Below, piece after piece: positions 27,166 through 38,300 of a DNA stretch of 64,000 nt. How positions within the stretch are numbered: position 1 is the first letter of the stretch; each line of letters begins with the position of its first letter. Origin of the DNA: Toxotes chatareus (Eukaryota > Chordata > Actinopteri > Toxotidae). The notes beneath the pieces are model-generated. The model did no database searches and was not told the DNA's origin. It saw only the letters and a program-made list of their open reading frames with translations. Location of the stretch: NCBI GenBank assembly GCA_016801885.1, contig CM028900.1, forward strand, positions 10,447,501-10,511,500. The letters are read 5' to 3'. The translations under genes were made by a program, and so were the position numbers.

Positions 27166-27170
27166 CCAAT
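27166..27170 (+). promoter_or_regulatory. CCAAT box (NF-Y-like)
   Basis: GACCAATCAGG matches the NF-Y consensus well. It lies about 130 nt upstream of the likely start of the leader exon ending at 27604, the usual spacing range for a CCAAT-driven, TATA-less vertebrate promoter. Confidence 0.4.
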
Positions 27171-27299
27171 CAGGAGAGCTTCCTTGGTAACAAAAAGCAC
27201 CCCCTCACCACCTCATCTTCAGTTGTGATTGACAGCCTCCCACAGGAAGGAGGGGGGGATTATTTACCTCCTTATGTTCTCATGGGACAAAGTTAATGA

Positions 27300-27604
27300 T
27301 CGCAGCCAACAAAATAATACAAAAAGAGGGAAAAGCCTGAGAAGTCGGCGCCTAGTTGAACCATTTGGAGCAGTTTCGGCTTCCTTTAGAGAGGATTAGA
27401 GAAGAAGAAGCTGTGTGAAGAGAATTTCAGAGATAGCGGTGAGACAGACGAAGCAGCAGAGCCCAGACTGAAAGTAGGAGCTAAAGGGAGGCTTCTGAGA
27501 AAAGCCGGCATTTTCAGAAAAATCTCCTCCCTGGCTTTATTTCTGTATTCATCTGTCACCAGGACTAAATGGACTGTTTGACTGACTGACTAACAGATTG
27601 CGAG
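27300..27604 (+). other. Putative main 5' non-coding exon of MID1
   Basis: A purine-rich leader-like sequence (GAGAGGATTAGAGAAGAAG and similar) ends at a strong donor, GCGAG|GTAAGG, at 27604/27605. It would splice to the acceptor at 35306. The only late ATG (27570) opens a short upstream frame, ATG GAC TGT TTG ACT GAC TGA. Composition, CCAAT box and donor make it the best candidate first exon. The 5' end is approximate. Confidence 0.45.
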
Positions 27605-29179
27605 GTAAGGGATGATCTGTATTTCCAGTGGGTGACACTTTCAAGTCTCCTTTAAATCTCTTTTAAAGTTAGGGTTTGTGAAAGTTTTGGTGTACCAAAA
27701 TAAACATGCTTTGCAGTATCCCTAACGCTCTTTTGTCTCTGTGTTTGAAATTATGCAATTTATTCCTGGATTTGCTGAGAGAAGTGAAAATGATGATGAA
27801 AACAAAATATCAATGGTATTGTTATGGTCGGTTGTGTTTTCTTTGCAGCTGAACTGTGAACTCAGTGACACTACATACTGCAGTTACCACTGAATTTTGT
27901 ACTGGGACTCATGTGCTTACGATGTTAATGTGTTTATGTTACTTTTCAAGTCATTATCCACCTTAACGTACCTTAACGTACCCTAAAAATAATTTTCATT
28001 GCTCTTTTCTTTTCATACTTTATTAAGCCCTGCAAGCTAAAGTGAAATGCAAGGACTCCTGGCAGGGGCTCTGACTTCCTACCAATCCAAATCAATCCGT
28101 GCCTTATGTTCTGTGGTATTACCACACAACATAAACATTTGCTTTACACAGAGATACTGTATCGAAAACATCGACTTGAAGTCGATGACAAGGTCTTCTC
28201 AGGTAACAGCTTCTAGCTACAAACCTCAAACCTCATAGCTGAGCAGTGAGCACGGTCTCAGATCCAGAGCTGAGAAATTGATCATACTTTATGTGATCAG
28301 CACCACTGTTTGGATGCCAATTGTGTCAGCCAGCACATGTTTGGGAACATTTTCCATGCAGCCAAAGACTGGTGAACACATGCCAACAATCTGAGACAAC
28401 TTTCAACACTATCTAAGTCAGCTGTCGCAACCACAGTGCATTCCTGTGTGTTTCCATTTCAGCAAATGTGTGCGTATGGAAAAACAAAACTAAACAAAAA
28501 AAGGGTGTGATGTCTTAGAGGAATAAGGTTGCCATAGAATTTGATAAAAGCTAACTCATGTTGTCTACCCGGTGTGGTTTTCATGACCTGTGCTACTGAA
28601 CATGGCAGCTGCCTATAGACAGAAAAACGGACTGTCTCTGAATGTAGCTCCATTTATACATGTTAGAATTTGCACCGTGGCACTAACAAAGCATCACCCT
28701 TGTCCATTGTGGGGAATATAATCATCATTGATTTCTGTGTTTGCTCATGCACTGTTTTACTTGGCTGTATTGAATGTTGCCTTGAGCATGAAATACATTT
28801 CCAACCGAAATATCTTGACTAAGTTTGTCCATGAGAAATACAAAACAGTTTCAAACAGACTTTGCCTGAATATGTCTGATGTTACTTGTGAATGGCTTCT
28901 TATAATGTCAGTTATGCAAATTTCAAGAATGTGTTCTTTAATGCACTGATTGTTTTTGTGGTGTGCGGCTCGGCTATTTGGAAGATGTTCATTTGAGGAT
29001 GACAAAAAAAGCTTTGTTGAGAGTAGTGGCAACACTCCATGCTCCGATAGCCCTGAGTGATAGACCAAACCAGCAGAAGTCCTGCCTCTTTCATTTCATT
29101 GGCTAATGCAACAATTTGCAGCTCACTGCGTCTAGATGGGATAGGTACAGTTCTCAGTGAGAGGAGAGAAAAGGGTGGA

Positions 29180-29390
29180 AAGTTTCGATCCTCCTGCTGA
29201 TTTTTGTAAGCTTAGAGAACAGGGTTAGAGGGTCAGAAACTCACAGAGGGTAGGAGAGGCAAGTCACTTTTGCTCAAAGTTCTGACCATTGCAGTGGATT
29301 AGCTGTGCAGAGCCCCAAATATCAACTCTGACTGACTTTAAAGGTGGCTCTTTCCTCTCTTGCCTGTTCATGGATGTAATCATGTGGCGG
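29180..29390 (+). other. Candidate alternative first exon of MID1
   Basis: An inverted CCAAT box (ATTGG, 29098-29102) precedes a purine-rich stretch ending in a perfect donor, GTGGCGG|GTAAGTC, at 29390/29391. An ATG at 29370 is in frame through the donor and, spliced to 35306, would continue in the same upstream frame that ends at 35359. The 5' boundary is approximate and the link to MID1 is inferred. Confidence 0.25.
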
Positions 29391-32300
29391 GTAAGTCAGA
29401 GGGTCATTCTTAATTCAGCCTGTATTTCATGTTGCTGTGCCTCTGTGTTTTGCTGCCAAAACATTGAGTCATCATATATTTCCAAGCTTCCAGGCAGTGT
29501 TCTGCGCAAGTGTTGGGTTTGTTTGGCCTTGTTGTGTTCACAGATTCCTTCATGTTTTCAACTGTGGATAATACTTGAGGGATGAGGTGACTAAGTGAGA
29601 AGGCTGAGGGGAATTTTGTGAGTAAAAAAGAGAGTGGGAGTAGCTTTCCAGTGTAAAAGAGGCTATTCAGTGTATGCTTTGAGAATTTCCTACAACATAC
29701 ACATATGCTCCGGCTTAAAGAATATATTTGGTTAGAGCAAATACTGTAGTGTACCTTGCAGCATTATTCCTGAATGCTCTTCTTTCACTTGTTTCATCAT
29801 AAAAATGTTTTACTACCTTTACTCAAACCTAAGTAGTCCACAGCCTGTGGTTCATAATCTGGCAGCAAAATACCATTCACTTCACTGATAAGATAAAAGA
29901 TACACACATTTCTCCCCCACAGCATCTATATATGTTCTGGCAATACTTCTGGACGCAGTTTGTGAAAGGCCTTCATACATAAAAGCACACAGGAGTCTTG
30001 TTACATGAAGGTAATGAAGTGTAAAACAGGAACATTGTTGGCTCTGAGGTTTCCCTTATTAATTAGTAACTTATCTTGTTCCTCTGAAGAGGAATGTTAG
30101 TCATCTTCCCACCCGAGTGCCCTTCCTTTGATCACTTCCTTGACAAATAGATATTAAGCTGTCACCATGACAACATGTGGAGGTCTTTAAGAAGAACCAT
30201 TGCGTTGGTTTTAAGTGAAGGGCAGAGTGAGATAAATTGGAGGGCAGATTTTTTGAATAATAATGGTTATTGTTATTATTATTATTTTTGTTGTCATTTG
30301 TATTTTGACAGTTATAACAGTAAAATGTCACTATTCAATTCAGGCATTTTTCAGGGTAAGAAAGGTGACCTTTAGGGTAGATAAACGTGTTTGCTGTATT
30401 TTGTACATCAGCCACAAGATGTCGCTAGTTGAATGTTTTCCCCAGCAGTGAAACCTTCTTGTTTAATGTCGTTTGCAGATTACTTTTGCCACACTTGAGG
30501 TAGGGCAATAGTAGGACGAACCAACAGGTTATTATATGAATAAACGTATAAATTAGATTAAAAAAAAAAAAAAGTGATTTCGACGAAATGCGTGTTCCTT
30601 CTCGATGGCTTTTAGCTCAGTGAGACGCTTCCTCTTAGCAGCGGGCTGCAGCTGCATGCTTGGAAAGTCACTTTCCGTAAAGTTCCTGTGGTCGTGGGAA
30701 GGATACAGTGTTTTCCCGCTGATGCCATCTGCCAAGCCGCGGAAAGGAAATGAGAACTTGCTGCAACTTCTGAAGCTGACCACGATGACCTTTGCAGCAC
30801 AGACAGTAGGAGTACAGACATATAAATGGGGTAAAAAAAAAAAAAAGTTAAACTGACCTTTAGATCTCTACTCACAGTTTTTAGTCTGTGAGAAACTCAT
30901 TAACTTCAAACATTAAATATATTATTGATTTTTTATTGTTATTTTTTCATCTGGGTCTTTATTGAGAAACCCTGTAAAGCCCCGTAAAGAGAAAGTTGAT
31001 TTGAGTCGTCTCTTGCTTCCATTACAATTTAAATGTTTATAAACATCAGCTTGCCACATGAGTCCACAGCAAAAAAACAAAAAAAACTTGTGACACTGTC
31101 ATTCTTTTTTCTATGTAAGCTAATCCTGTCTGACAGATGAGTTCTAAATTCAGTCGCCCAAATGTTTAGATTTGTAATTAACTTCTCCTCCAGAATCATT
31201 TAAATATCAATAATAATGAATGTTGGTCAGGGCCAGGCTCCATGAAGCTAATCTGAGTAATATGTGCAGCTGCAGGTCAGGTATATTTGTCAGTCTAATC
31301 AGCTGGCATGTGCTGCCACAGCTGTAAATCACATTAGGCCTCAGTGTGCTGCTGCTGAGCTGGCTGCTTTAGGGAGCAGCAACAGGCCACACATTGGTCA
31401 CAGCTACGCTGTGAAGACAGGATTACAGATAAATATGTTAGGTGTCTGCCCCAGGAAAGAAGACAAAGAGCAATCACACTCTCTCAGTCGCTGGATACAT
31501 GGTTCAGAGCCATTATTAAGGGTGATGAAAGACCATAACCAAAAGGATTAGAAAGTGCTTGAGCAGGAAATTGTCTTCCTATCTGAGACACTGTAATTGT
31601 TTCATTTCTAAATGACCCATTATTTCCTAATCACATAAAACTCCAAGTGTTAAGTTAGCACTCGAGTTCATCATTTGACAAAGTGTCTCGCAGTTTAGTG
31701 CCTAGATGTCTCACACCTGTCATATCTGCTGATACTCATCATTAAACATCTTGAATCATAATTCTGCTGTGAAACACATAAACTATTCCTCAAACTATTT
31801 GCCTACAGCAAATGTGGCTGTTAAAGTGATAGATAGAAGTGATAGATAGATATATTATTGGGTTTGTGCATTTGTATGGTTATATGTATGATGTTGATTA
31901 TTATTATACCATTACCATATACCATTGACATGGTTTCTTTTCTTGAAGGCTGTTTCTTGTAGCTGAATGAACTGAACTATGACCCTCTGGTCTTTATATC
32001 TAATCCCTTTTGATCTTAACATTTTTAACATCTGTAGCTTCTGAATGCAAGAATAGTGATATTGAAACAGCACATCAATGCACGGCCTTTTAGTATTGAG
32101 GTATGTAAAGTAATACAGTTTTTACCATCTCAATATTACTTGGCCTTTTATGTATATTTTTGTAATGCATGGACGTATTTACCATACATGAGGAAAGCTC
32201 TCATCAAGCAGCTGCACAAACTCACCTGACTAGCCAAAATTTTGCAGTACACCTGTCTTGTGAATACTTGCTTTAATGTGACAAAAGACAAAAGTGATCC

Positions 32301-33256
32301 GAAGAGATAAAGAATGAGCAAAGGTTTAATGTTCTTTGCAAATCTTTTCTTATGGTTCTTCTCAATTAAATAATAATATTCAATAAGTTGCCCCACTGTT
32401 CTCATTATACTAAATTTCATCACAGTTGGAGATTATGTAGAAGAAACCCGGGGAATGCCAGACACATTCCCATGTGCATCTCCCAGGCGATGTAGCTCAC
32501 ACCCCATTGCTTTGTCTGAACTTTTTGCGTGTCTTTAATATTTACAGTGTGTATCTGTCTCTCAGACAGGATAGTCACTCTGGAGACTCCTTTGAATGAC
32601 AGGAGAATTCGAATGGAGCACAGTGGGGGTGTGTGGAAATAGATGCACATGGTAAGCAGATGGTACCTCAGTGATTCCCACATGAGGGCCAACTGGGACA
32701 TACTTGGATGTAGCAGATGATGTTGTGTAGTGTCTGTCTTTATTTGTAATCTTGTCTGTCAGAGTGGATGCTTGGTGTCCTCCAGTTTTTTGCTGACAGG
32801 TGGTTGAATGGGGATTTTATAAGGTAGAGCTGTATGGTTTTTTTTAACTGTGGCACTCATGGTGCGTATTACACGTCAGAAGCCTCTGGAGGGTCAGGAT
32901 AACAGACTGTGATGTAATTCACCGCTTCCATCTCACTTTGTTTGTTGGATGCTGAGGGAATCGCAGACTTCTGTCCCGTGATACAGATGAGTCCTGCTGC
33001 CTCTCAGGCTGCCTCTCATCTGTATTTGTGTCTTCAACCTTTCTTTTTGAATCCCCAGGGGCGTAGCCAAGAAAAGTTCCAATCCGCAGCATTGTGCTGC
33101 TAGAAACAGAGAGATGGTCACACAAGGAAACCTGAAACTGATCCTGACGCTTTGAATTTCTGAATAGGCAGGGCTGAGAGGACACTAACCTGCCTGTGAG
33201 GACATTGGCTTGGAGCTCTGCACAGTCCTGTGCCTCTGCTTATTTGCTGATTTCAC

Positions 33257-33282
33257 TCACTCTCCCTCTCTCTCTCTCTCTC
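33257..33282. repeat. CT-rich microsatellite
   Basis: A short interrupted (CT)n run (CTCACTCTCCCTCTCTCTCT pattern) within the putative MID1 first intron. Confidence 0.85.
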
Positions 33283-35139
33283 ACGCACTCTCTCGCTGTT
33301 GTCTGCTCTCTCTCTCTTCTTCCAGTACTGGCCAGAGCTCCAGCTGTAGGTGGAGCTGGCTTTCCTGGAATTGTCGGGCAACTTTTCCTGTTGTGCTTGC
33401 TACCTCTTGCTCAATCTCTTGCTTAATGACAGCTCTGCTACAGGATTACTGGGGCTGTGAAGACTCGTGCCATCTGGATGCCCCTCTCTACAGCATGCAG
33501 GGGCTTATGGCTGGTGCATTTGTTGTCATAAATATGTTTTCATGATTCAGGTCAGAAGTTTTTCTTCAGCAGAAATGTCTCGGCAGTGCAAAGTGGGGCG
33601 AAATCCATCGGTGGGTAAAGTAAACTGTGTATGAATGGGAGAGCTTTCAGGAGTGCGTAATTTACTCGAGGGTTGTAATGCAGTTTGCAGTGGCTCTTTG
33701 CCACAGTGTTATTTTACAAGCTTTTTGTAACTTTTGGGTATTCTATACCACAGGGGATGACATCAGAGGATAAGCGTCTTTGCATTGTGTTTGTCATACA
33801 AAGCTCTTTATTCGTTTTGTATTTAGGACAGCCTGGTAGAACTGACAACTTAACCTGTTTGACGAGACTTGTGCAAACACCGGAGCCGCTATGCTGTAGC
33901 TGGTAGCTTTGCTAAAAATGATGTGATGTTGCCTCAGAGCGAAACCTTTCCAAAGAAATGATAACATGTCGGACAGGTAATTCAGAAGTTGCATGTGTTG
34001 CAGTTTATTTCCTCTGAAAATGAGTTCGGTTTTGGGCTCCTTTTAAATGCATGACTTAGTTAAGAATTATTCACCACAAATAAAAAGTAGTTTAGAACTG
34101 AAATTGAAAACTGTGTAAAATGAAGAGTATCTGAAGTTTCAAAGAGAATATTTAAATGATTGATGAAATACTGACTTTAAAATAATACCTGGGCTTGAGG
34201 TCTAACATATTTATATAAGACTGACAGGTTTTCATAATGAAGAGTTTGTCTTTGATCCTCTGTTATAACTTCTAGACACTTGCATTGACTGCTTTGTCTT
34301 TTAAGGAACAAAATAGCAGAGATACAAAAGGCCCACAGATGCATCACAGTCACTAGAGACAAGTGCAACAATTGCCTCTTGTTTTGTACAGTACAGTGGG
34401 ACAGCTGAATGTCTGTGAAGATTTGAATAGAATGGAAAGAACAAACCCAGGTCTGTAGCTCAGAGGTAATTGCTGTATCCTTACAACTTCAAAAGGCCAC
34501 TTGTGTCCGACTGTCCTGATAATGAGCTTTTGCCTTCTTCACACATAATGAGTGGAGGTAGAGAGTTCACATAGAGAGACGCTGTGAGCACAGTGTGTCC
34601 ACTCGCAGCTGGGGTGTCTGACTAGTTGGGAACAAAGGCTTAGTGTCTGTGATAGTGTGGAGTCCCAGCCATCAGCAAGCAGGCCAATAGACTTCTGCTT
34701 GGCTGAGCTGTCAGTCCTCACTGGCCTGCTGGCCTACGGACTACAGTATAGAGAGGAACACATGGGGACAAGCTAGACGCTATTCCTGTGCCAAATTAAA
34801 ATGAGCCGCTGCTGCATTCTCCAAGTTGTAAGTTTAGCCAAATAGAGCATACACAAGTCTGATATATGCATTGTATGCAAACGCGTGTTTTTGTTTGAGT
34901 ATTCTCCTGCCTGCTTGTTTTATTTTTTGCCATTTGCTTCATTTCCATAATCAGATATGTGTAACAGATTTACATAATATTTATATTCATATATTGTATT
35001 CGGTTTGCAATGAAAATCAAAAGACTCAACATAGTGATTAATAATTTGGCTTTTATTTTCATAAGAACTTGATAATACAGACAGAACATGCATGATGTCT
35101 GTTTTATTTCCTATTTTTTCAAGGATGCTTAGTGTCTAA

Positions 35140-35230
35140 AACTGGACATTACTGCTGCAGCTATTTTCATTATAGATTCATTTGCTGATTATTGTCTTGA
35201 TAAATCAAAATAATAATTTCAGCTCTAGTG
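35140..35230 (+). repeat. Relic of a common fish interspersed repeat
   Basis: The blocks ATTTTCATTATAGATTCATT, TGCTGATTATTGTCTTGATAAATC and TTTCAGCTCTAGT match, with decay, a dispersed teleost repeat that I recall reading TTTTCATTATCGATTAATC...GATTATTTTCTCGATTAAT. It ends about 75 nt before the MID1 acceptor at 35305. Recognition is from memory. Confidence 0.45.
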
Positions 35231-35361
35231 GACATGATGCCAAGCCACATATTTAACTCTTTAGCTCTCACTGTTTTCTGATTCCTTTCTGTGTTATCTT
35301 TACAGATAGCTGATCAGCTTCCCTGGATTTCGCAGACAACCCCTCTTTGTTTTGCCTGAAG

Positions 35362-38300
35362 ATGGAAACACTGGAGTCGGAGCTGACCTGCCCAATCTGT
35401 CTGGAGCTCTTTGAGGACCCGCTGCTCTTGCCCTGTGCTCACAGCCTTTGTTTCAACTGTGCCCATCGCATCCTGGTCTCCCACTGCACACCTAACGAGC
35501 CAATTCAGTCGATCAGTGCCTTTCAGTGCCCCACCTGTCGCTATGTCATCACCCTCAACCAGAGGGGCCTAGAGGGACTCAAACGCAACGTTACGTTACA
35601 GAACATCATTGACCGCTACCAGAAAGCTTCTCTGAGTGGACCTAATTCTCCTAACGAGACTCGGCGTGAGCGAGCCGCCCCCGACAGCAAAGCCATGACA
35701 TCTCCCAGTGACCGTGTGCAGTGTCAGTTCTGTGAGCAAGACCCTCCACAGGATGCTGTGAAGACCTGCGTTACCTGTGAGGTGTCTTACTGCGAGGAGT
35801 GTCTTAAGGCCACCCACCCCAACAAGAAGCCCTTCACGGGCCACCGTCTAATCGAGCCCTTGCTGGATTCCCATCTGCGAGGGCTTATGTGTCTGGAGCA
35901 TGAGGATGAGAAAGTCAACATGTACTGTGTGACAGATGAACAGTTGATCTGTGCATTGTGTAAGCTTGTTGGCCGACACCGAGACCACCAAGTAGCAGCC
36001 CTCAGTGACCGATATGACAAACTCAAGGTAAGAAATGACCTGTGGTTTGAGGAATGCTCGGGGTTCTGTGATACACTGAAAAAACATTCCTTGTTCGAAA
36101 CCTCTTTTCAGCTTTTGACAGTATCAGCACACAGCTATTAATAAATGTGCTGCATTTCCACATGTTATAGAAGCGTGTTTTTGAGCTGCTTGTTGTACAT
36201 TTTATAAAACAGAAATTTCAGGTTATTGGAAATTAATGTTTTGCATTGATGCTGCATCGGTGCATGAAACTAATTCTTTGCTTTTCACTGAATCAGACCC
36301 TCTGTGACGAGCAAATTAAGCAAATAATGCAGACTTGAAACATACAATCTGATCTTCCTTGCAAGTACAAATAAGCTGATACTAAATAGTGTTATGGCAA
36401 ATTAGATGTCTCTGACAAACATCTTTTATTGTTGTAAATCAAATATGAAGCATATGAAATAAATGATCTTACAAAATGACTTCCTCAGTTAGATTATACA
36501 ATAGAGTTTGTGTCTGGTGATATTCTGTATGTTTATTATTGCAGAAATACCCATGAAAAGAGCAAAACCAACATTGACAACATTGTGTTCCATAGGCCTC
36601 CATTGTTGTCCAAAAAACACATAAATGAGCCATGCCATTGATGTGTCCCTCCATAACAATGAAAATGGACACTTATTTTGGGTCAGTCCCGCTTAAACTG
36701 TCTTTGTGCCATATAAATACTCATTACCGAACTTGCAACGGAAAATAGTCCCCAACAAATATCAGTTTTACTCTTGTTTTAGTTGCATTTGCTAAAAAGT
36801 ACAGTGTTCAGTTGTTTCAAGAAGCTGTTTTGCCTTTATAAAAAAACTAAGAGACCATATATTCCTGACTTGCGTTTTAAAGATCGATGTCTCCAGTAGA
36901 AATGAATGAGCATAGGGTTTGGTTTTGGTCTTTTCATGGAATTTGTTAACCATAGCAAAAATACAGAATACCGCCAGCTGTATCCTTTGAGACCAAATTT
37001 ACCATAAGAAGCGTCTTTGCGTTAAATACATATGAATAGAACACACAGTGAATTGAGTCGGAAGCCGTCTCTCACTCACCCAGTCTTAAATGTAATAGCA
37101 CCCAATGCAAGAGACTGCTTTCACAGTTTTAGGTTAAGTGGAACTTCTCACTTTCAGCAGATGGGCTGGCATCAATAAGACATGAGAAGATGCTGTTTGC
37201 TGGAGCGAAAAAAGGTGGCTCTGCATTCCTTCCATTGTAGACTTGAATGAGCTTCTCTTCTAAGAGATTTTGACTTATCGTGTCAGTATTTTGCCAACAG
37301 AGTTGGTCTCTACTGTGCCTCCTGCAGCCTCATGGGATCATTTTTATAACCGCTCTAAGGGAATCATGCAGTGGCATTTTATTTTTGAAGCCTTTAACAT
37401 GAAATAGCAAGTTGGCTGTATACACGCAAGCAAGACACTTTCTTTCAATATCATCAAAATATTTACTATTTTTAATTTGGGAGTAAGTCTTGAACTCAGC
37501 TGGATCGAGCTTTTCACTTCCTTCAAAGTTTGCCCTAGTTCATCCTAAAGTTTATCCAAGAGAATTGCATGGCATAGACTGCATGAAATAATAAAAAAAA
37601 GAGGGTCCTCCTTTTTTCACAAACACCCACAGTGTTCATGCATGACTCACAAAAGGAAGGTTTACTGTATCACAGGTAACACTCCAAACCCTTTTGTGCC
37701 TGTTCCTCTCCTTCACAATGCTTGTTCACAGAGGAACTGGGATGCAGATAATCCTTTGCAACATTTTGGGAAGATAGGTCAGTGGACCAGTCTTAACCTG
37801 TCTCCTTTGTTTGATCATGCTGTCATTGTGCAGAAATCTTCTGGCCGCTTTCTCTGTGTGGGGCGTGATCATTCACACCAGGAGGCAGACCAGGTGATCA
37901 GCATCATTTCTTTAATTACACATTCAGGGACAGATTTATGTAATGGAACAAAGGCTCTAATTCATTTAGTTATCCTTTGGACGGAAATGGGAGTGAAATA
38001 CATTTGCACTTGCAACTGGTCAGCAAAATAGTAATGGGACATGGTAACGTAGCCCTGGTGGTAATTAATGATAGTTATAGTATTCCGCTTTGTGTTGCCA
38101 TTATTCGACGTAGTAGTTAATATACAGTATTATTCTTTCTCTTTTAATAAGAACATTCTCAAAGTAATAAAAAGGGAGTATTGGACGAATTGAGATGAGA
38201 GTCCTTTGTCCTTTATCTTCTGATAATCTCACTAGCTGTGATTTTTTTTGTTGTATAATATCTGCAGTTGCTAGAAGTAATTTCTACAGTGAGATATACT

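Larger units (their letters stand above)
21084..27299. other. Non-coding region upstream of the main MID1 leader candidate
   Basis: AT-rich DNA with no supported coding exon. It holds a compound TC/TG microsatellite, a poly-A run (23098-23116), a purine-rich promoter-like zone at about 24.6-25.0 kb with a candidate leader exon, and a POU-like palindrome at 25506. The block from about 25.4 to 25.6 kb, with many TAAT and ATTA cores, looks like conserved regulatory DNA, but conservation cannot be judged from one sequence. Confidence 0.55.
27605..35305 (+). other. Putative MID1 intron 1 / upstream non-coding DNA
   Basis: About 7.7 kb between the main leader candidate and the first coding exon. 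It contains another leader candidate ending at 29390, a (CT)n run near 33.27 kb, a short direct repeat of CTTAACGTAC (27963-27982) and a repeat relic just upstream of the coding exon. No coding exon is supported. Confidence 0.6.

Noticed and set aside
27961..27984. Tandem CTTAACGTAC direct repeat
   Set aside because: Only two copies; no array, spacer pattern or known element. Not CRISPR-like, and the host is a eukaryote.
32420..33185. Several minus-strand open frames upstream of MID1
   Set aside because: No splice pairs in phase, no motif and no codon bias; treated as chance frames.
35347..35361. Five extra residues (FCLK-type) ahead of the MID1 start
   Set aside because: That extension has no ATG (it begins TTG), while METLESEL is the invariant MID1 N-terminus.
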